26,159 bases of DNA from Bordetella parapertussis (GCA_945883145.1 CAMCXB010000032.1:1-26159); one strand, 5' to 3'; positions 8,682 through 16,552 are shown, counted from the first letter of the stretch. Notes: generated by a model not told the origin, from the sequence alone. Numbers and translations: made by a program.

Positions 8682-9380
8682 ATGAAAAAAGTATTTCCTA
8701 ATGCAGCCGCTGCTCTGGCTGGCATCGTGCAAGACGGTCAGACTATTGCCGTTGGCGGTTTTGGTTTGTGCGGTATTCCTGAGGCATTGATTGCCGCTTT
8801 GCGGGATTCTGGTGTACAAAATTTAACTGCAATTTCCAATAATGCTGGTGTTGATGGTTTTGGTTTAGGTCAGTTACTCGCTACGCGTCAGATTAAAAAA
8901 ATGATCGCTTCTTATGTCGGTGAAAACAAAGAGTTTGAGCGTCAGTTTTTAGCGGGTGAGTTAGAACTGGAATTTACTCCACAAGGTACGTTAGCTGAAA
9001 AGCTGCGTGCGGGTGGTGCTGGCATTCCTGCATTTTTTACCAAGACCGGTGTGGGTACTGTGGTCGCTGAAGGTAAAGAGATTCGTGAGTTTGATGGAGA
9101 TAAATATGTGATGGAACGCGCACTGGTTGCGGATGTTTCATTGGTCAAAGCGTGGAAAGCTGATCCTACTGGTAATTTAATTTTTCATAAAACTGCACGT
9201 AACTTTAATCCGAATGTAGCGATGGCAGGCAAGATTACGATTGTGGAAGTGGAAGAGATTGTGGCTAAAGGCGATTTAGATCCGGATGCAATTCATACAC
9301 CGGGTATTTTTGTACATCGTATCGTCGTCAATGCGCATCCAGAAAAGCGTATTGAGCAACGCACGATTAGTGCAAGTTAA
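8682..9380 (+). CDS. scoA: 3-oxoacid CoA-transferase subunit A (SCOT alpha)
   Basis: This is the alpha subunit of a bacterial two-subunit succinyl-CoA:3-oxoacid CoA-transferase, which moves CoA from succinyl-CoA to acetoacetate or a similar oxoacid. The 232-residue product contains the family glycine loop GGFGLCGIP (25-33), SNNAGVDGFGLG (about 52-63), the GAGIPAFFTKTGVGT segment and KTARNFNPNVAMAG near the C terminus. Length is standard. AAGGA about seven bases before the ATG supports the start. It lies 106 bases after the thioesterase gene and 30 bases before subunit B. It is close to the AtoD/PcaI-type subunits of other CoA-transferases, so the preferred acid is inferred. Confidence 0.93.
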   Translation: MKKVFPNAAAALAGIVQDGQTIAVGGFGLCGIPEALIAALRDSGVQNLTAISNNAGVDGFGLGQLLATRQIKKMIASYVGENKEFERQFLAGELELEFTPQGTLAEKLRAGGAGIPAFFTKTGVGTVVAEGKEIREFDGDKYVMERALVADVSLVKAWKADPTGNLIFHKTARNFNPNVAMAGKITIVEVEEIVAKGDLDPDAIHTPGIFVHRIVVNAHPEKRIEQRTISAS

Positions 9381-9410
9381 TTTTAAATTAAAAGCTAGCG
9401 GAGAATCAGC

Positions 9411-10049
9411 ATGGCATGGACACGTGAACAAATGGCTGCACGCGCAGCGCAAGAATTAGAAGATGGTTTTTACGTTAACTTAGGTATAGGTTTGCCTACC
9501 TTGGTAGCGAACTATGTACCGAAAGATATAGAAGTTTGGCTGCAATCAGAAAATGGTTTGTTGGGCATTGGACCTTTCCCGACTGAAGATAAGATTGATC
9601 CTGATTTAATCAATGCAGGTAAACAAACAGTGACTGCTTTGCCTGGCTCTTCAATTTTTAGTTCTGCAGATTCATTTGCGATGATACGTGGCGGCAAAGT
9701 GAATATTGCAATTTTGGGTGCTATGCAAGTTTCAGAACGTGGTGATTTAGCAAATTGGATGATCCCAGGAAAAATGGTGAAGGGTATGGGTGGTGCGATG
9801 GATTTAGTCGCAGGTGTGAAGCGTGTGGTGGTGTTGATGGAACATGTGGCACGTGGAAAAGATGGATCGCTTTCACATAAATTACTCAAAGAATGCACAT
9901 TGCCATTGACGGGTGTGGGAGTGGTGGATCGCATTATTACTGACCTTGCTGTTTTAGATGTGACTGAGCAGGGTTTGAAGTTAGTTGAGCTAGCTGAAGG
10001 TGTGACGAAAGAAGAATTGATTGCTGCATCTGATTGCCCGATTCATTAA
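9411..10049 (+). CDS. scoB: 3-oxoacid CoA-transferase subunit B (SCOT beta)
   Basis: This is the catalytic beta subunit of the same CoA-transferase. The 212-residue product has NLGIGLPTLVANY (23-35) and the active-site SENG motif with Glu47, which forms the glutamyl-CoA intermediate. It also has the GAMQVSERGDLANWMIPGK segment (about 103-121) and GGAMDLVAGVKRVVV. A clear SD (GGAG) precedes the ATG. The gene is followed by a strong intrinsic terminator, so it closes the operon. Confidence 0.94.
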   Translation: MAWTREQMAARAAQELEDGFYVNLGIGLPTLVANYVPKDIEVWLQSENGLLGIGPFPTEDKIDPDLINAGKQTVTALPGSSIFSSADSFAMIRGGKVNIAILGAMQVSERGDLANWMIPGKMVKGMGGAMDLVAGVKRVVVLMEHVARGKDGSLSHKLLKECTLPLTGVGVVDRIITDLAVLDVTEQGLKLVELAEGVTKEELIAASDCPIH

Positions 10050-10087
10050 GATTGGTTAGTGTGATGTGAAATAAAATTGTTGGTATT

Positions 10088-10124
10088 AAAAAAGCCTGAC
10101 AGATTGACTCTGTCAGGCTTTTTT
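10088..10124 (+). terminator. Intrinsic terminator after the CoA-transferase genes
   Basis: A 9-bp GC-containing stem, GCCTGACAG (10094-10102) with CTGTCAGGC (10110-10118), has a 7-base loop and is flanked by six A and six T. The flanking tracts extend the stem and make it potentially bidirectional. It ends the SDR-thioesterase-scoAB unit. Confidence 0.9.
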
Positions 10125-10407
10125 ATTTTTGAATTTATTTTTTCTTAGAGTTGAATCTTTTATGAAATTTTATTTTTGTTAAGTTTAAATAAATAAACAA
10201 TAAAATTTTCGATAAGCGAATGCGTGATCTATTAGTGAAAGTTTTTTACTTTTCCAATCGGATTACTAATTTTTATTTTCAACGTAAGGTTAAATGAGAA
10301 TACTTCTGCGGGAACAAAAGAATCTAATTGTTAATTATAGAAATTCTTTTTAAGAAATCAAATAATGACGAATCATTTTTTATATTCTTAGTGAGCGAGG
10401 TGATGCG

Positions 10408-10884
10408 GTGAAAAATCATGCAGTCGTTGGAATCAAAGCGAATAAAAAAAATCTTAAAGAAAATGTGAGTCGCACTCCAGATAATCAGCAAGTTGTTGCT
10501 CGAACGAGAATTTTAACGCCTATGTATCAGCCTCCTAATACTGCCAAGATTAAGGCTAGGCTTTACATGGATGAACAAGGTTTGTATTTATTAGAATATT
10601 TTGGTGAAAAACATCTCTCTAGTTGTTGTGATGATGTTGATGCACCTAAAGTGACTGCAGCATGGGTAGCAGCATGGGCAGCTGAATTAACCACTTTATC
10701 TAATTACACTTTTCATGCGATCTTAGCGATACAGTCTAGAGAAGTAGCGCTGACTTTTGAAGCAGCTACATCAAAGCTGATGGTGATGGCACGCTCTAAA
10801 ATGCAGTTAGCGGATAATAAAAAAATGACGAGGTTGGCTTTACGCTTACCTAAAAAATCAACCCGTAGCAGTAAGGCGAAATAA
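10408..10884 (+). CDS. Hypothetical protein, 158 aa, no recognised family
   Basis: I do not recognise this gene. It starts at GTG 10408 with GAGG seven bases upstream. The product has a lysine-rich, probably disordered N terminus (about 1-35) and a compact middle section (KIKARLYMDEQGLYLLEYFG, then a Cys-Cys pair in SSCCDDVD, then the Ala/Trp-rich AAWVAAWAAEL). The tail is strongly basic (LRLPKKSTRSSKAK). There is no signal peptide and no membrane segment. It stands alone between a terminator and the hydrolase/relA pair. An AT-rich region of 283 bases lies upstream (10125-10407), in which I see no gene, and 206 bases lie downstream. The basic tail would suit nucleic-acid or polyanion binding, but this is only an inference from composition. 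Confidence 0.65.
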   Translation: MKNHAVVGIKANKKNLKENVSRTPDNQQVVARTRILTPMYQPPNTAKIKARLYMDEQGLYLLEYFGEKHLSSCCDDVDAPKVTAAWVAAWAAELTTLSNYTFHAILAIQSREVALTFEAATSKLMVMARSKMQLADNKKMTRLALRLPKKSTRSSKAK

Positions 10885-11026
10885 ATATTTTTATTTTTAG
10901 TCTTTTAAATCTTGCGCCCGTCTTGTTCTGCTTGTTGCTCATTTAAGTGGCATGGTGAGTTATTACGGAACGTTTATCTTGTAAAGATAGATGCTATACA
11001 GATAAGCTTCGTGAGAGAATTGAAAC

Positions 11027-11050
11027 ACTGACCAATATAAGGCGGTCAGT
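11027..11050. promoter_or_regulatory. Dyad ACTGACC-N10-GGTCAGT upstream of the hydrolase/relA genes
   Basis: A perfect 7-bp inverted repeat (11027-11033 and 11044-11050) lies 40 bases before the hydrolase start. No U-tract follows. Its size and symmetry suit an operator for a dimeric regulator, or a 5'-UTR hairpin. Confidence 0.4.
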
Positions 11051-11090
11051 AAAATCATGTAAGTTTTCCAACTAGCGCAGGATAAGTCCT

Positions 11091-11957
11091 ATGAGCCCAT
11101 TTCAAATAAAAACAGTGCAGTGTTTATCTCCTGCAGGCCTACACAACATGGTATATAAGGAATGGGGCGATCCAAAAAATCCTGCAGTCTTGTTGTGTGT
11201 GCATGGTGTGACCAGAGTGTCGGATGATTTTGATGCTTTGGCAGCGGTGATGTCGGATCGTTATCGTGTGATTTGTCCCGATGTGGTGGGGCGCGGACGT
11301 TCTTCTTGGTTGGCTAATCCACTCGGATATCAATTGCCACAATATGTAAGCGATATGGTGACCTTGATCGCGCGGCTTGATGTGACACAAGTAGATTGGT
11401 TTGGCACTTCCATGGGCGGCTTGATAGGCATGGGTGTTGCTGCCTTAAAGGGCAATCCCATACGTAAGATGATGTTGAATGACATAGGTCCTACGATTAA
11501 CTTTGCTGCATTAATGCGCATTGCTCAATACATGGGCAAGGAAGTGCGGTTTCCTACATTTGAAGCAGGTGTAGATTACATCCGTACTATCGCTGCTCCT
11601 TTTGGTCCGCACAGTGATGAGCAATGGAACAAACTTGCTGGTGATGTTTTGCGTCAGCAAAAAGATGGACAGTGGAGTCGTCATTATGATCCTGCGATAT
11701 CGCAGGCATTTAGTACATTTACAGAGGAAAACGCAGCGCAAAGTGAGGCTGCACTATGGGCGATTTATGATTCAATCCAATGTCCTGTCTTACTCGTGCG
11801 TGGCAGTGAGTCTGATTTGCTGAGTCGTGAAACTGCCGATTTAATGACGCAACGCGGCCCACGTGCTGCACTGACTGAGTTGGCGGGCATAGGCCATGCG
11901 CCTACATTTATGCAGCCTGAACAAATTGCATTAGCGCGTGATTTTTTTATCGCCTAA
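11091..11957 (+). CDS. Alpha/beta hydrolase
   Basis: This 288-residue alpha/beta-hydrolase-fold enzyme has the oxyanion-hole HG at 38-39 (CVHGVTR), the nucleophile elbow GTSMGG with Ser107, the acidic residue Asp242 (RGSESDLLS) and His269 (GIGHAPT), so the triad is complete. It has no signal peptide, so it is cytoplasmic. The substrate is not evident; an ester or a lactone-type compound is typical. It precedes relA by only 14 bases on the same strand, and I infer co-transcription. The ATG at 11091 follows GGATAAGTCCT, a modest SD. Confidence 0.9.
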   Translation: MSPFQIKTVQCLSPAGLHNMVYKEWGDPKNPAVLLCVHGVTRVSDDFDALAAVMSDRYRVICPDVVGRGRSSWLANPLGYQLPQYVSDMVTLIARLDVTQVDWFGTSMGGLIGMGVAALKGNPIRKMMLNDIGPTINFAALMRIAQYMGKEVRFPTFEAGVDYIRTIAAPFGPHSDEQWNKLAGDVLRQQKDGQWSRHYDPAISQAFSTFTEENAAQSEAALWAIYDSIQCPVLLVRGSESDLLSRETADLMTQRGPRAALTELAGIGHAPTFMQPEQIALARDFFIA

Positions 11958-11971
11958 CAATAAGTGTGAAG

Positions 11972-14236
11972 ATGGTTTCCTTTCACGTAAATGATCTCAA
12001 TGAACAACTGACTGCGGGATTGCGGGCTGAAGATGCTGCGCGCTTACTCGAGGCATTTAGCTTTGTTGAGCCTTATTACTTACATAAAGTTGTACCCACG
12101 GGGCAGGATGCACTTGCCTTTACACGTAGTGTGGTCAGTTGCTTAGCTTCTTTAAATGCTGATATTGATACGCGTATTGCGGGCGTGTTGTTTGAATTGC
12201 CGCATCTAGATGATAAACATACTGCGTTAATTGAGTCTCACTTTGGTAAAGAGATTGCAGATTTAGTGACAGGTATTCGTCAGCTCATGCGCTTACATGA
12301 AGCAGCAAGCGTGCAGCAAGAAAATAATAAAACTAAACATCATGCTGTGAATCAAATTGAAACTTTACGCAAAATGACGCTCGCTATGGCGACGGATATG
12401 CGTGTAGTGTTGGTGCGATTGAGTTCACGTCTTGCAACCTTGCGTTATTTCGCCGAACAAAAACGTGAAGATGACACCACCTTGCGTTATGCGCGTGAGA
12501 GCTTTGAGCTCTATGCACCACTCGCCAATCGTTTAGGTATTTGGCAGTTGAAATGGGAACTCGAAGATTTGTCATTTCGTTTTGTGAATCCATCCGCCTA
12601 TAAGCAAGTTGCAAAAATGCTGGAAGAGCGAAGGGTGGAGCGTGAAGGTTTTGTCGATGTAGCGATTGCGCGACTCAAAGCAGAAATGAAATCTGCAGGC
12701 ATACGTGCAGATGTCTTCGGTAGACCAAAACACATCTATAGCATCTGGAACAAAATGCAAGGCAAGGCTTTAGATTTTTCGCGCTTACATGATGTGCGTG
12801 CTTTTAGAGTCATTGTGGATGATGTGAAGAGTTGTTATGCCGTGTTAGGCATAGTGCAAAATATTTGGACGTCTATGCCTGAAGAGTTTGATGATTACAT
12901 CGCGCGTCCTAAGGTCAATGGCTATCAATCATTACACACTGTTGTTATGGCAGAAGATGGTCGTACGTTAGAGGTACAAATTCGTACTCATGAGATGAAT
13001 CATTTTGCTGAATATGGTGTGGCGGCGCATTGGCGCTATAAAGAAGGATCGGGTAACTCACCCAAACAAAGAGATGATGAAAAAATAGCTTGGCTAAGAC
13101 AACTACTGGCATGGAAAACCGAAATGGTGGATGTGGTGGTCAGTCAAGATGAAGGTCAAGGTCAAGATGCCAGTGAGCGTGAGTGGGTACAGCAACTTAA
13201 GTCTGCAAAACTCAATGACAGAATTTATGTTTTAACCCCTCAAGCTCGTGTGTTGGAATTGCCTGAACAGGCAACGCCGATTGATTTTGCTTATCAATTA
13301 CACAGTAATGTAGGTCATCGCTGTCGTGGTGCAAAAATTGATGGTGTGATGGTGCCGTTAAATACGCCACTTAAAAATGGTCAGACGGTAGAAATCTTAA
13401 CTGCTAAAGGTGAAGCCGCTGCTAGTGGTTCAGCCGGTCCTTCACGTGATTGGTTGTCTGATGGTTTTACCGCTAGTGCGCGCACACGTTCAAAAATTCG
13501 TGCTTGGTTTAATGCGATTGAAGAAGCTGAAACACTGGCGCATGGTCGTGCCTTAATTGAAAAAACCTTGCAACGTGAGGGTAAGACAGCAGTCAATTTA
13601 GAAGACTTAGCGAATCGTTTGGATTTTCATAAACTAGATGATTTTTTGTTGGCTGTTGGTAAAGACCGCTTAAGTTTACGTCTAGTAGAACAAGCACTGC
13701 ATGCTGATGATAATCAGGCTGCACCCGCTGTGAATCCAGATAGTGTTGTAGTGGCGCGTAAGAGTCGTGCATCGAGCGTGACGCAGGGTGCTAAGTCTGG
13801 TGTATTGGTGTTGGGTAGTGAAGGATTGTTAACGCAGATGGCACGTTGCTGTAAACCTGCACCACCCGATCCTATTGTTGGTTTTATCACGCGTGGCAAA
13901 GGCATATCAATTCATCGTGCGAGTTGTAAAAATTTCTCGCAAATGCAATTACGCGCACCAGAACGCATTATTCAAACGGATTGGGGGCAATCACATGCTG
14001 ATACGGTTTATCCAGTCGATGTGTTTGTACTTGCGATGGATAGGCAGGGTTTGTTAAGAGATATCTCTGACATTTTTTTACGTGAAAAAATTAATGTTAT
14101 TGGGGTTGCTACACAAAGTAGTAAAGGGCATGCGCATATGTCCTTTACTGGTGAGATTTCTTCGACTGATCAATTACAACGTGCGCTTAATTTGATATTA
14201 GATATACAAGGCGTTTTGCAAGCGAAAAGACAATGA
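11972..14236 (+). CDS. relA: GTP pyrophosphokinase RelA (stringent response ppGpp synthetase)
   Basis: This is a long RSH protein of about 754 residues. It makes (p)ppGpp when ribosomes meet uncharged tRNA. The N-terminal HD hydrolase domain is degenerate: the usual HD-x-x-ED motif is replaced by LFELPHLDD (about 73-81), so it should not hydrolyse ppGpp. The synthetase domain (about 240-350) has RPKHIYSIWNKM and the EFDDY motif, the acidic EXDD signature of monofunctional RelA rather than the RXKD form of SpoT/Rel. A TGS domain (about 417-478), a conserved Cys/His segment (MARCCKPAPPDPIVGF) and a C-terminal ACT domain (about 680-754) follow. The frame also offers GTG 11966 (MKMVS). I prefer ATG 11972, although neither start has a clear SD. 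Confidence 0.95.
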   Translation: MVSFHVNDLNEQLTAGLRAEDAARLLEAFSFVEPYYLHKVVPTGQDALAFTRSVVSCLASLNADIDTRIAGVLFELPHLDDKHTALIESHFGKEIADLVTGIRQLMRLHEAASVQQENNKTKHHAVNQIETLRKMTLAMATDMRVVLVRLSSRLATLRYFAEQKREDDTTLRYARESFELYAPLANRLGIWQLKWELEDLSFRFVNPSAYKQVAKMLEERRVEREGFVDVAIARLKAEMKSAGIRADVFGRPKHIYSIWNKMQGKALDFSRLHDVRAFRVIVDDVKSCYAVLGIVQNIWTSMPEEFDDYIARPKVNGYQSLHTVVMAEDGRTLEVQIRTHEMNHFAEYGVAAHWRYKEGSGNSPKQRDDEKIAWLRQLLAWKTEMVDVVVSQDEGQGQDASEREWVQQLKSAKLNDRIYVLTPQARVLELPEQATPIDFAYQLHSNVGHRCRGAKIDGVMVPLNTPLKNGQTVEILTAKGEAAASGSAGPSRDWLSDGFTASARTRSKIRAWFNAIEEAETLAHGRALIEKTLQREGKTAVNLEDLANRLDFHKLDDFLLAVGKDRLSLRLVEQALHADDNQAAPAVNPDSVVVARKSRASSVTQGAKSGVLVLGSEGLLTQMARCCKPAPPDPIVGFITRGKGISIHRASCKNFSQMQLRAPERIIQTDWGQSHADTVYPVDVFVLAMDRQGLLRDISDIFLREKINVIGVATQSSKGHAHMSFTGEISSTDQLQRALNLILDIQGVLQAKRQ

Positions 14237-14262
14237 TTCAACTGCAGTTATTGTTTTGATTC

Positions 14263-14277
14263 AGCGCTAGTGGCGCT
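14263..14277 (+). other. Small stem-loop between relA and tRNA-Val
   Basis: AGCGC-TAGTG-GCGCT forms a 5-bp stem with a 5-base loop. No U-tract follows, so it is at best a weak 3' end for the relA transcript. Confidence 0.3.
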
Positions 14278-14294
14278 TGAGTAGAAAAGACGGC

Positions 14295-14300
14295 TATAAT
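14295..14300 (+). promoter_or_regulatory. -10 element of the tRNA-Val (and probably thrS) promoter
   Basis: A consensus TATAAT at 14295-14300 lies 11 bases before the tRNA 5' end, predicting a start near 14307. The -35 region is poor (GGCGCT at the 17-base spacing). There is no comparable promoter between the tRNA and thrS. Confidence 0.6.
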
Positions 14301-14311
14301 CTTGTTTCTTT

Positions 14312-14388
14312 AGGCGCGTAGCTCAGCTGGTTAGAGCACTACCTTGACATGGTAGGGGTCGTTGGTTCGAGTCCAATCGTGCCTACCA
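14312..14388 (+). tRNA. tRNA-Val (anticodon GAC)
   Basis: The 77-base gene folds as a standard cloverleaf. The acceptor AGGCGCG pairs with CGTGCCT (one G-U), the D arm is GCTC...GAGC, the anticodon stem CTACC/GGTAG carries loop TTGACAT with anticodon GAC, and the T arm is GTTGG-TTCGAGT-CCAAT. The CCA end is encoded (14386-14388). Its place between relA and thrS is conserved in Burkholderiales. Confidence 0.97.
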
Positions 14389-14434
14389 ACACAATACTGC
14401 AGGCTTTTTATAAGAGCGAGAAAGGCATCTGGTT

Positions 14435-14479
14435 ATGACACCGCGAACTAGCACCTCACAGCTGTTCTCAGGAATCTAG
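14435..14479 (+). CDS. Putative thrS leader peptide (14 aa, Thr-rich)
   Basis: An ATG at 14435 opens a 14-codon frame, MTPRTSTSQLFSGI, ending at TAG 14477-14479. GAAAGG lies nine bases upstream as an SD. Three threonine codons (ACA, ACT, ACC) are residues 2, 5 and 7. The frame sits between tRNA-Val and thrS. The stop codon falls inside a segment that pairs alternatively with the upstream Thr codons or with the left arm of the terminator. This is the layout of an attenuator leader peptide sensing charged tRNA-Thr. No experimental support is available here, and a 14-codon frame alone could be chance. Confidence 0.55.
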   Translation: MTPRTSTSQLFSGI

Positions 14480-14531
14480 TCGGTTACTCTTTTTTTGCAG
14501 TTAGAAAGCGCGGCTAGTCCGCGTTTTTTTT
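14442..14531 (+). promoter_or_regulatory. Putative ribosome-mediated attenuator of thrS
   Basis: Four segments can be marked. Segment 1 is 14444-14451, over the Thr codons. Segment 2 is CTAGTCG at 14476-14482, over the leader stop. Segment 3 is CGCGG within 14509-14517. Segment 4 is CCGCG at 14519-14523. ACTAG pairs with CTAGT (1:2, extended by CG/CG past a bulged A). CTAGTCG pairs with CGGCTAG at 14511-14517 (2:3, seven pairs with one G-U). CGCGG pairs with CCGCG (3:4, the terminator). A ribosome stalled at Thr codons would free segment 2 and allow the 2:3 antiterminator; a ribosome at the stop would cover segment 2 and allow the terminator. Segment 1 can also pair with segment 4 (10 of 11 positions), which complicates the model. 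Confidence 0.55.
14508..14531 (+). terminator. Intrinsic terminator 46 bases before thrS
   Basis: CGCGG (14509-14513), loop CTAGT, CCGCG (14519-14523) and eight T form a compact intrinsic terminator. It either ends the tRNA-Val transcript or, more interestingly, is the conditional terminator of a thrS attenuator, because little space for a thrS promoter remains downstream. Confidence 0.8.
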
Positions 14532-14576
14532 CGTCCGCAATTGATGGCGGTATTTCTTTAAAGGCAGGAGTAGATC

Positions 14577-16484
14577 ATGGTTGTAGTCCGACTTCCCGAT
14601 GGTTCAGAGCGTGAGTTTGATTCCCCCGTTACGGTGGCGCAGGTTGCTGCATCGATAGGTGCTGGTCTTGCTAAAGCTGCATTAGCTGGCAAGGTAGATG
14701 GCCAATTGGTAGACACCTCGTATCTCATAGAAAACAAGTGTGATTTAGCGATCGTCACTGATAAAGATGCTGATGGTTTGGAAGTGATTCGTCACTCCAC
14801 CGCGCATTTATTGGCCTATGCAGTCAAAGAATTATTTCCTGATGCACAGGTGACCATAGGCCCTGTGATCGACAATGGTTTTTACTATGACTTTTCTTAT
14901 AAGCGTCCATTCACACCTGAAGATTTAGAGACGATAGAAAAGAAAATGGCGGAACTGGCGAAAAATGATGAGCCAGTTAGTCGTAAAGTTTTACCAAGAG
15001 ATGAAGCGATTAGCTATTTCAAATCAATCGGTGAAGCTTATAAAGCGGAGCTGATTGCATCGATTCCTGCGGGTGAGGATGTTTCTCTGTACACCGAAGG
15101 TAAATTCACAGATTTATGTCGTGGTCCGCATGTACCTTCGACTGGTAAGTTAAAAGTATTCAAGCTGATGAAGTTAGCGGGTGCTTACTGGCGCGGCGAT
15201 TCTAAGAATGAAATGCTGCAACGTGTGTATGGCACTGCTTGGGCGAAAAAAGAAGAGCAAGATGCTTACTTACACATGTTGGAAGAAGCTGAGAAACGTG
15301 ACCATCGTAAGTTAGGTCGTCAGCTCGATTTATTCCATTTTCAAGAAGAAGCGCCGGGTTTGATTTTCTGGCATCCAAAAGGCTGGACTGTCTGGCAGCA
15401 GGTCGAGCAGTACATGCGTCATGTGTATCAAGATAATGGCTATCAAGAAGTGAAAGCGCCGCAGATTTTGGATCGTTCTTTGTGGGAGAAATCCGGTCAT
15501 TGGGATAACTACAAAGACAATATGTTCACCACCGATTCAGAAAACCGTGCCTATGCATTGAAGCCTATGAATTGCCCAGGTCATGTGCAGATATACCGCT
15601 CGAATATGCATTCTTATCGCGAGCTACCACTGCGCTACGGTGAGTTTGGTCAATGTCATCGCAATGAACCTTCAGGTTCTTTGCACGGCATGATGCGGGT
15701 ACGTGGTTTTACCCAAGATGATGGTCATATTTTCTGTACCGAAGATCAAATCTTGGATGAGTGTGTGGCTTTTACCGCTTTGCTGCAAAACGTTTACCGC
15801 GATTTTGGATTTAATGAAGTGATTTACAAAGTCGCTACTCGTCCCGAGAAGCGGGTGGGTTCAGATGATTTATGGGACAAGGCTGAAAGTGCGCTGATTG
15901 AATCCCTCAAGCGTTCCGGTTGTGAATTTGAAATCTCACCGGGTGAGGGTGCATTCTATGGTCCTAAAGTGGAATACACACTCAAAGATGCGATTGGTCG
16001 TACGTGGCAGTGCGGAACGATACAAGTGGATTTCTCCATGCCTGTGCGCTTAGAAGCGGAATATGTAGCAGAAGATAACTCGCGCAAAGTCCCAGTGATG
16101 TTGCATAGAGCGATCTTAGGCTCGCTTGAACGTTTTATCGGTATGTTGATTGAAAACCATGCAGGTGCATTGCCATTATGGCTAGCACCGGTACAAGTTA
16201 GCATTTTGAATATATCGGATGCGCAAGCTGATTATGCGCAATCGGTAGCGCAAAACCTGAAAAAACAAGGGTTTAGAGTGCAAACCGATTTGCGTAACGA
16301 GAAAATAACCTATAAAATACGCGAGCATTCTGTACAAAAGCTTCCTTACATTCTTGTTGTGGGTGATAAGGAAAGAGATGCAAACACAGTGGCCGTGCGT
16401 GCGAGAGGTAATGTCGATCTTGGCGTTATGTCAGTCGACAATTTGGCGCAACGTCTCCATCAGGAGATTGCTGCCAAGGCTTGA
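14577..16484 (+). CDS. thrS: Threonine-tRNA ligase
   Basis: This class II aminoacyl-tRNA synthetase charges tRNA-Thr and edits mischarged serine. The 635-residue product has an N-terminal TGS domain (about 1-62), the editing domain with HSTAHLLA (His73, His77) and DLCRGPH, and the catalytic core with MNCPGHVQIY. Motif 2 contains QCHRNEPSG and RVRGFTQDDGHIF (about 360-385). A C-terminal anticodon-binding domain holds KITYKIREHSVQKLPYILVV. Length matches E. coli ThrRS (642). AGGAG eight bases before the ATG fixes the start. The upstream leader suggests attenuation by tRNA-Thr charging, whereas E. coli thrS is controlled at translation. infC follows after 68 bases. Confidence 0.98.
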   Translation: MVVVRLPDGSEREFDSPVTVAQVAASIGAGLAKAALAGKVDGQLVDTSYLIENKCDLAIVTDKDADGLEVIRHSTAHLLAYAVKELFPDAQVTIGPVIDNGFYYDFSYKRPFTPEDLETIEKKMAELAKNDEPVSRKVLPRDEAISYFKSIGEAYKAELIASIPAGEDVSLYTEGKFTDLCRGPHVPSTGKLKVFKLMKLAGAYWRGDSKNEMLQRVYGTAWAKKEEQDAYLHMLEEAEKRDHRKLGRQLDLFHFQEEAPGLIFWHPKGWTVWQQVEQYMRHVYQDNGYQEVKAPQILDRSLWEKSGHWDNYKDNMFTTDSENRAYALKPMNCPGHVQIYRSNMHSYRELPLRYGEFGQCHRNEPSGSLHGMMRVRGFTQDDGHIFCTEDQILDECVAFTALLQNVYRDFGFNEVIYKVATRPEKRVGSDDLWDKAESALIESLKRSGCEFEISPGEGAFYGPKVEYTLKDAIGRTWQCGTIQVDFSMPVRLEAEYVAEDNSRKVPVMLHRAILGSLERFIGMLIENHAGALPLWLAPVQVSILNISDAQADYAQSVAQNLKKQGFRVQTDLRNEKITYKIREHSVQKLPYILVVGDKERDANTVAVRARGNVDLGVMSVDNLAQRLHQEIAAKA

Positions 16485-16552
16485 CGGATCTGCCGTCGAG
16501 TTTCCTTGTCGTAGGAGCACGGCTTGTTTATTGGATTTTTGAGGATACTGCA

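Noticed and set aside
10281..10353. A 14-base string GTAAGGTTAAATGA shared with about 25650-25665, both giving an SD-like AAGG plus ATG and very short frames (19 and 10 codons).
   Set aside because: In an AT-rich 26-kb window one such 14-base match is expected by chance, and the peptides look random.
14389..14576. A T-box riboswitch before thrS.
   Set aside because: No T-box sequence or specifier stem is visible, and T-boxes are not typical of betaproteobacteria; the Thr-codon leader explains the region better.
16481..16552. TTG 16481 as the start of infC.
   Set aside because: It overlaps the thrS stop, has no SD, and adds 24 residues not like any IF-3 N terminus; ATA 16553 has the SD at the right distance.
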